Source of the DNA: an uncultured Collinsella sp.
GTDB taxonomy: Bacteria > Actinomycetota > Coriobacteriia > Coriobacteriales > Coriobacteriaceae
NCBI GenBank assembly: GCA_900544235.1
Contig: UQUL01000046.1
Coordinates: forward strand, 1 to 15,352
DNA length: 15,352 nt
Reading direction: 5' to 3'
Under the pieces are notes generated by a model that worked only from the letters and a program-made list of their open reading frames with translations, was not told where the DNA came from and made no database searches. The position numbers were made by a program, and so were the translations under genes. Positions 11,668-15,352 of this stretch are shown piece after piece (the stretch's first letter is position 1; every line of letters starts with the position of its first letter).

Positions 11668-13134
11668 ATGACCGTGCCCCTGGACACAGTGAATGATATA
11701 CGGTCGATGGATGCCGCCGGGCGCTCGAGGTCCGAGATCGCCCGAATGCTCCACGTGAGCCGGAACACCGTGGCGAAGTACGCCGACATGGAGGACATGT
11801 CGCCCGCCGCGCCGATGCCCCGGAGGAGGGGCAGGCCCGCGCTCGAGGGCAACGAGGAATGGGTCGCGGGCGTTCTCGAGGCCGACCTCGGGGCCCCGAG
11901 GAAGCAGCGCCACACAGCCAGGCGGATCTACGACAGGCTCGTCGCCGAGCGCGGCTACGGCGGCTCTTACTCCACCGTGCAGAGGTTCGTCCGCGAGCTC
12001 AGGCTCGCCCGGGCGGCGGCGGGCGGAGAGGGGTACCTCGAGCTCGAGTGGGCGCCCGGCACCTGCCAGGTCGATTTCGGGAACTTCCGCGCCGCGGTCG
12101 GCGGGAGGACCCTCGACCTCAAGCTGCTGGTCGCGACGCTTCCGCACTCGAACGACCGGCAGTGCGTCGCCCTCATGTCGCAGAGGTCGGAGTGCCTGTG
12201 CGCCGGGCTGCTCGAGATCTTCCGCCGCTGGGGCCGCGCCCCGGCGGCGATGGTGCTCGACAACGCCACCGAGGCGGGCAGGATGGTACGCGGCGAGGTC
12301 ACGGAATCGAGGCTGTTCTCGCAGTTCAGAGCCCACTACCGCTTCGAGAGCCGGTACTGCAACCCCTATTCGGGAAACGAGAAGGGCTCCGTCGAGAACG
12401 CCGTGGGGTTCCTCCGGCGCAACCTCCTCGTCCCCGTGCCTGCGTTCGGCGCGCTCCCCGAGCTCAACGCGTTCCTCGCCGAGGGGTGCGCGAGGGTCAA
12501 CGCGGCGGCGCGCTGCCGCGACGGCAGGCCGCACGGGGAGGCCTACCGGGAGGACCTCGCCGCCATGCGCGCCCTTCCCGGCGTGGAGTTCGACGCGGTG
12601 AGGTGGGTCACCGCCCGCGCCGACAAGCGCGGCTACGTCGAGGCCGACGGGCGCGAGTACGTCGCCGGGCCCGCCTGGCACGGGCGGAGCCTGCTCGTCG
12701 GCATGCGCGCGTCGACGGTGGAGATCCTCGCCGACCGCGGCCGCCGGGTCGCCGTCCTCCCCAGGGCCTTCGGGGAGGGCCCCGCGGTCCGGAACCCCCT
12801 CTCGCTCGTGCCCGCCATCATCGCCAGGCCGAGGGCCTTCGGGGAGTCGACGATCAGGCGCGACATGCCGCCGGGGCTCGTCGAGGGGATCGACCGGATG
12901 GACTCCGCCGGCAGGAGGCGCACGCTCAGGTCGATCGGCCGGGCGAGCGAGTCCTCGGGTTTCGAGGCGGCATGCGAGGCGGCGCTCAGGGTCGTCGAGG
13001 GCGGCCGCGTCCCCGACGACGCCACGGTCGACGTGCTGGCGAGACGCATCGCGGGAGGCGGCGGCGGGGCCGGCGGGGCCGACCTGTCGGTCTACGACGG
13101 GTTCCTGAAGGGGGCGGTCGCCGATGGCAGCTAG
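11668..13134 (+). CDS. istA: IS21 family transposase IstA
   Basis: This DDE transposase is 488 residues from the ATG at 11668 (GGAAGG nine bases upstream); longer in-frame reading back to 11557 runs through the terminal hairpin and is unlikely. An N-terminal HTH (about 13-38, SRSEIARMLHVSRNTVAKYA) binds the end repeats. The integrase-like core has D136 in CQVDFG, D198 in MVLDNAT and E243 in NEKGSVENAVGFL. The C-terminal part is the Mu-type beta-barrel region and an RRR-rich tail. It overlaps istB by 11 bp, typical of the family, and works with the IstB ATPase for target choice and strand transfer. All catalytic residues are present and no frameshift is visible, so it may be active. Confidence 0.93.
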   Translation: MTVPLDTVNDIRSMDAAGRSRSEIARMLHVSRNTVAKYADMEDMSPAAPMPRRRGRPALEGNEEWVAGVLEADLGAPRKQRHTARRIYDRLVAERGYGGSYSTVQRFVRELRLARAAAGGEGYLELEWAPGTCQVDFGNFRAAVGGRTLDLKLLVATLPHSNDRQCVALMSQRSECLCAGLLEIFRRWGRAPAAMVLDNATEAGRMVRGEVTESRLFSQFRAHYRFESRYCNPYSGNEKGSVENAVGFLRRNLLVPVPAFGALPELNAFLAEGCARVNAAARCRDGRPHGEAYREDLAAMRALPGVEFDAVRWVTARADKRGYVEADGREYVAGPAWHGRSLLVGMRASTVEILADRGRRVAVLPRAFGEGPAVRNPLSLVPAIIARPRAFGESTIRRDMPPGLVEGIDRMDSAGRRRTLRSIGRASESSGFEAACEAALRVVEGGRVPDDATVDVLARRIAGGGGGAGGADLSVYDGFLKGAVADGS

Positions 13135-13867
13135 CGAGGAGCTGGCCCGCAGGGTCGTGGAGGCCGGGCGGTCGTGCTCGCTCACCACCGCCGTCCTGGA
13201 GGAGTGGTCGAGGCTCGGCACCCCGAAACAGGTGGAGTACCTGGCGGGCTACCTCGAGGCGGAGAGGTCCAGCCGCGAGGCCTCGAAGCGCGCGACGCTG
13301 CTCAGGCGCTGCGCGCTGCCGGCGCCCAAGACCTTCGACGGCTACGACTGGTCGGCCGTGTCGTGGCCGGAGGGCATGGGGCGCGAGTCGCTGCTCGCGC
13401 TCGACTTCGTCGGGCGCAGGGAGGACCTCGTGCTCATGGGCGACGTCGGCACCGGCAAGACGCACATGGCGTCGGCCCTCTGCGCGCTGGCGTGCGAGAG
13501 GAGGCTCGAGGCGCGCTTCTTCACGGCGTCCTCGCTCGTGATGCGCCTGAGGCGCGCCCGCGACGACGGGAGGCTCGACCGGGAGGCCGCGCTCATCGGC
13601 AAGGCCCGCCTGCTCGTCATCGACGAGCTCGGGTTCCTCCCGCTCGACGCGGACGGGGCGAGGCTACTCTTCCAGGTCTTCGCCGACGCATACGAGAGGC
13701 AGTCGGTGGTGATCACCACGAATCTGGAGTTCAGCAGGTGGGGGTCGGTGTTCGGGGACGACCAGATGGCCGCCGCCGTGATCGACCGCATCGTCCACCA
13801 CGGGAGGCTCGTCCAGTTCCGCGGCGAGTCCTACCGCGTCCGCCATGCCCTCATGCAGGAGGGCTAG
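13124..13867 (+). CDS. istB: IS21 family helper ATPase IstB
   Basis: This is the 247-residue AAA+ helper of the IS21 transposase, related to DnaC. Walker A is GDVGTGKT (106-113), Walker B LLVIDE (163-168), with the family GFLPLD motif following, and sensor 1 is TTN (198-200). The RIVHHGRLVQFRGESYR ending (about 222-238) is the usual IstB C-terminus. It oligomerises on DNA, selects the target and stimulates IstA. The start ATG overlaps the istA 3' end in another frame. The length is normal and no lesion is seen. Confidence 0.94.
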   Translation: MAASEELARRVVEAGRSCSLTTAVLEEWSRLGTPKQVEYLAGYLEAERSSREASKRATLLRRCALPAPKTFDGYDWSAVSWPEGMGRESLLALDFVGRREDLVLMGDVGTGKTHMASALCALACERRLEARFFTASSLVMRLRRARDDGRLDREAALIGKARLLVIDELGFLPLDADGARLLFQVFADAYERQSVVITTNLEFSRWGSVFGDDQMAAAVIDRIVHHGRLVQFRGESYRVRHALMQEG

Positions 13868-13939
13868 CCGCTCAAAAAGCGTGCGCGCTTCCGATGCTCA
13901 GGCTGCTCAATTTCCGATGCTCTTTTTGCTCAAATCCTC

Positions 13940-14559
13940 TTGACGAAACACACCACCTTCATCGGCCTCGACGTCCACGCCCGCTCGATAAAGGCCGTCT
14001 CCCTCGACGTCATGACCGGGGAGGTACGTGCCGCGACCTTCGGCTACGACGCCGGCGCCGTCGCGGAGTGGGTCCGTTCCATGGACCCCAGGGCCAGGTG
14101 CGTGTACGAGTCCGGGGTCACGGGCTTCGACCTGCAGAAGAGGCTTTCCGGCCTGGGGGTCGACTGCGTGGTCGGCGCCGTCTCGAAGATGATCAAGCCC
14201 AGCGCGGACAGGCGCAGGAAGAACGACCGCAACGACGCCGAGTTCCTCGCCCGCATGCTGTCGGTCGGCAACGTGGTCGAGGTGTGGGTCCCCGACGACG
14301 AGTGCGAGGCCGCCCGCGACCTGACCAGGGCGCTCGAGGACGCGAGGGACGACCTCTCGCGCTCGAAGCAGCGGCTCTCCAAGTTCCTGCTCAGGCACGG
14401 GCTCGCCTTCGACGAGAGGACGCCCACCGGCCGCAGGAAGGGCAACTGGACCCGGGCGCACTGGTCCTGGATCGAGTCGATAAGGTTCGCGGAGAGGGCC
14501 GACAACGACGTGCTCGCCTACTACGTCGACGCGGTCAGGCGGGCGGCGGAGGAGAAGGC
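13940..14559 (+). pseudogene. IS110 family transposase, 3' half removed by an insertion
   Basis: The N-terminal 206 residues of an IS110-family DEDD transposase are present: D11 in IGLDVHARS, E57 in VYESGVTG, and D96 and D99 in KNDRNDAEFLARML, followed by the helical ALEDARDDLSRSKQRLSKFLLRHG region. IS110 transposases are usually about 330-420 residues with a C-terminal Tnp20 domain, which is missing. At 14560 the frame enters TGTTAGCG, the end of an IS21-like element, and stops at 14617 after a foreign tail. The apparent start is TTG at 13940 with no ribosome site, only a few bases from the end of IS21 element 1, so its 5' leader was probably also displaced. The remainder may lie beyond the window. 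Confidence 0.88.
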
Positions 14560-15297
14560 TGTTAGCGCTAATCTAAAATTGACCACTTACGCAAACGCAT
14601 CTCGCCGAATGCGCTAATGCGCTTTCGCCGACCCCGCTAACGTACTTTCACCAACTGCGCTAACGGAACTATGCTCCGATCGGGTATCCGACCCGGGAGG
14701 AGCGGGATATGGAGCGAAACGTAATGGGAGAGCTGAACGTCTACAGGGGGTCCGGCGCGAAGCCGAACTTCAGCGAGATCGCGAGGAGGCACGGCATGGA
14801 CCGGCACACGGTCGCCAAGTACTGGCGGGAGGGCGAGTCCGCCGCCGACGGGAGGTCCGCGAGGGGCAGCGCCTTCGACCCGCTCGAGGAGGTGATCCGC
14901 TCGAAGGCCCAGCTGCCCGGGATGACCAAGATGGCCGTCTACGCGTTCCTGCGCGAGGGCCGCGGGGAGGGGCTGCCCGGGTACGGCGCCTTCACCGCGT
15001 GGTGCCGCGCGCACGACGTGCCCTTCGGGGGCGCGGGCGGCCGCGAGCCGCACCCGCGGTTCGAGACGCCCCCGGGCAGGCAGCTGCAGTTCGACTGGAA
15101 GGAGGGCATGAGGCTCGTCGACTCGGAGGGCGAGGCCTTCGAGTTCAGCGTGTTCACCGCGACGCTCGGCTACTCCCGGAAGCACCGCTTCATACCGGTC
15201 AGGAGCCGCACGCTCGACGACCTGCTGTCCTGCCTGCTCGCCACCTTCACCCGCCTCGGCGGCGTCCCGGAGGAGTGCATCACGGACAACATGTCGT
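14560..15297 (+). mobile_element. IS21-like insertion sequence (element 2), left part only
   Basis: The element begins with TGTTAGCG at 14560, inside the IS110 transposase gene. Its left end carries three tandem 22-23-bp repeats (14589-14610, 14611-14633, 14634-14656) plus a partial fourth (14657-14666), built on GCGCTAACG and CTTTCGCC or CTTTCACC, as expected for transposase-binding sites. Its istA is cut at 15297 by a third element. The istB gene and right end would lie outside the window. Confidence 0.8.
14709..15297 (+). pseudogene. IstA-type transposase (element 2), interrupted
   Basis: The first 196 residues of an IS21-type transposase are present. The ATG at 14709 follows GGAGG by eight bases. 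An N-terminal HTH (about 19-40, NFSEIARRHGMDRHTVAKYW) is followed by the start of the DDE core: D129 in QFDWKEG and D193 in CITDNMS. The catalytic Glu and the whole C-terminal half are missing, because TGTTAGCG begins at 15298, directly after the second Asp motif; the frame then stops within a few codons. It differs clearly from the istA of element 1 (different HTH, QFDWKEG instead of QVDFGNF), so it is another IS21 subgroup. Confidence 0.88.
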
Positions 15298-15352
15298 TGT
15301 TAGCGTCAATATAATTTTCACCATTTCCACCAACGCATTTTCGCCAATCGCG
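15298..15352 (+). mobile_element. End of a third IS21-like element (element 3), runs off the window
   Basis: It starts TGTTAGCG, like element 2, and stays alignable with it over about 45 bp (shared AAT, TTNACCA, ACGCAT and CGCC blocks) but with many differences, so it is a related element rather than a copy of the same one. Only 55 bp are visible and no gene is reached. Confidence 0.7.

Larger units (their letters stand above)
11535..13932 (+). mobile_element. IS21-family insertion sequence (element 1), apparently intact
   Basis: It contains istA and istB in the usual overlapping order. Imperfect terminal inverted repeats are visible: 11535-11572 against the complement of 13895-13932 agree at 26 of 38 positions by eye, sharing ATTGAGCAG and several TGAGCA blocks, the multiple end repeats known for IS21 elements. 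The exact outer ends and the target duplication are not resolved. The left flank is intergenic DNA and the right flank is an IS110-type transposase gene starting within about 10 bp. Confidence 0.8.

Noticed and set aside
11427..11915. Minus-strand frame of 162 codons over the left end of the IS21 element
   Set aside because: It runs antisense to istA and across the terminal repeat; the similar LLNF-x-CS-x-C translations at both element ends come from the inverted repeats, not from a protein family.
11632..13221. 529-codon minus-strand frame and a 560-codon plus-strand frame (11859-13541) across the IS21 element
   Set aside because: Both are Arg/Pro/Ala-rich shadow translations of istA and istB, which carry all family motifs in their own frames.
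13174..14565. 463-codon plus-strand frame joining istB and the IS110 gene
   Set aside because: Arg-rich shadow frame crossing two unrelated genes and an element boundary; no motif.
14589..14666. CRISPR array from evenly spaced repeats
   Set aside because: Repeats are only 22-23 bp, directly abut each other with no spacers, and lie at the tip of an IS21-like element, so they are transposase-binding repeats.

Overview
The window looks like a piece of a high-GC Coriobacteriia chromosome, most likely Collinsella or a close relative. This is inferred from gene content (ACT-domain protein, citrate synthase, paired Cof-type HAD hydrolases, AdeC-type adenine deaminase), codon use and IS21/IS110 elements. 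It was judged by eye only; no marker gene such as rRNA is present.

The window divides into three zones. Zone 1 (about 106-5126) is accessory DNA that is visibly AT-richer than the rest. On the minus strand lies a three-gene operon: a small secreted Cys-containing peptide resembling the lactococcin 972 family, a 740-residue double-module ABC-2-like membrane protein, and an ABC ATPase. On the plus strand, transcribed divergently, lie a four-TM DUF2975-type protein and a YozG-like HTH regulator. The shared intergenic region carries a perfect 7-bp inverted repeat that overlaps the plus-strand promoter. The zone ends in a tyrosine recombinase missing its N-terminal half, joined in frame to the HTH gene across one TAG. 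The reading is a bacteriocin/immunity island with its own regulator and the relic of an integrative element. A 396-bp non-coding stretch rich in inverted repeats follows.

Zone 2 (5523-11157) is core metabolism: ACT protein, citrate synthase with a clear terminator, HAD hydrolase 1 (+), HAD hydrolase 2 (-, nucleophile Asp changed to Asn) and adenine deaminase (-). Its non-coding DNA is the interesting part. A family of REP-like repeats built as 27-bp tandem dimers sits at gene ends, in two cases supplying the stop codon. The HAD 2 leader folds into a nested hairpin that buries its ribosome binding site, and the adenine deaminase leader contains a terminator-like hairpin. Upstream of that is a possible three-way-junction structure of 94 nt.

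Zone 3 (11535 to the end) is a pile-up of insertion sequences: an apparently intact IS21-family element (istA/istB), an IS110-family transposase cut after 206 codons by a second IS21-like element, and that element's istA cut in turn by a third, related element whose end runs off the window.
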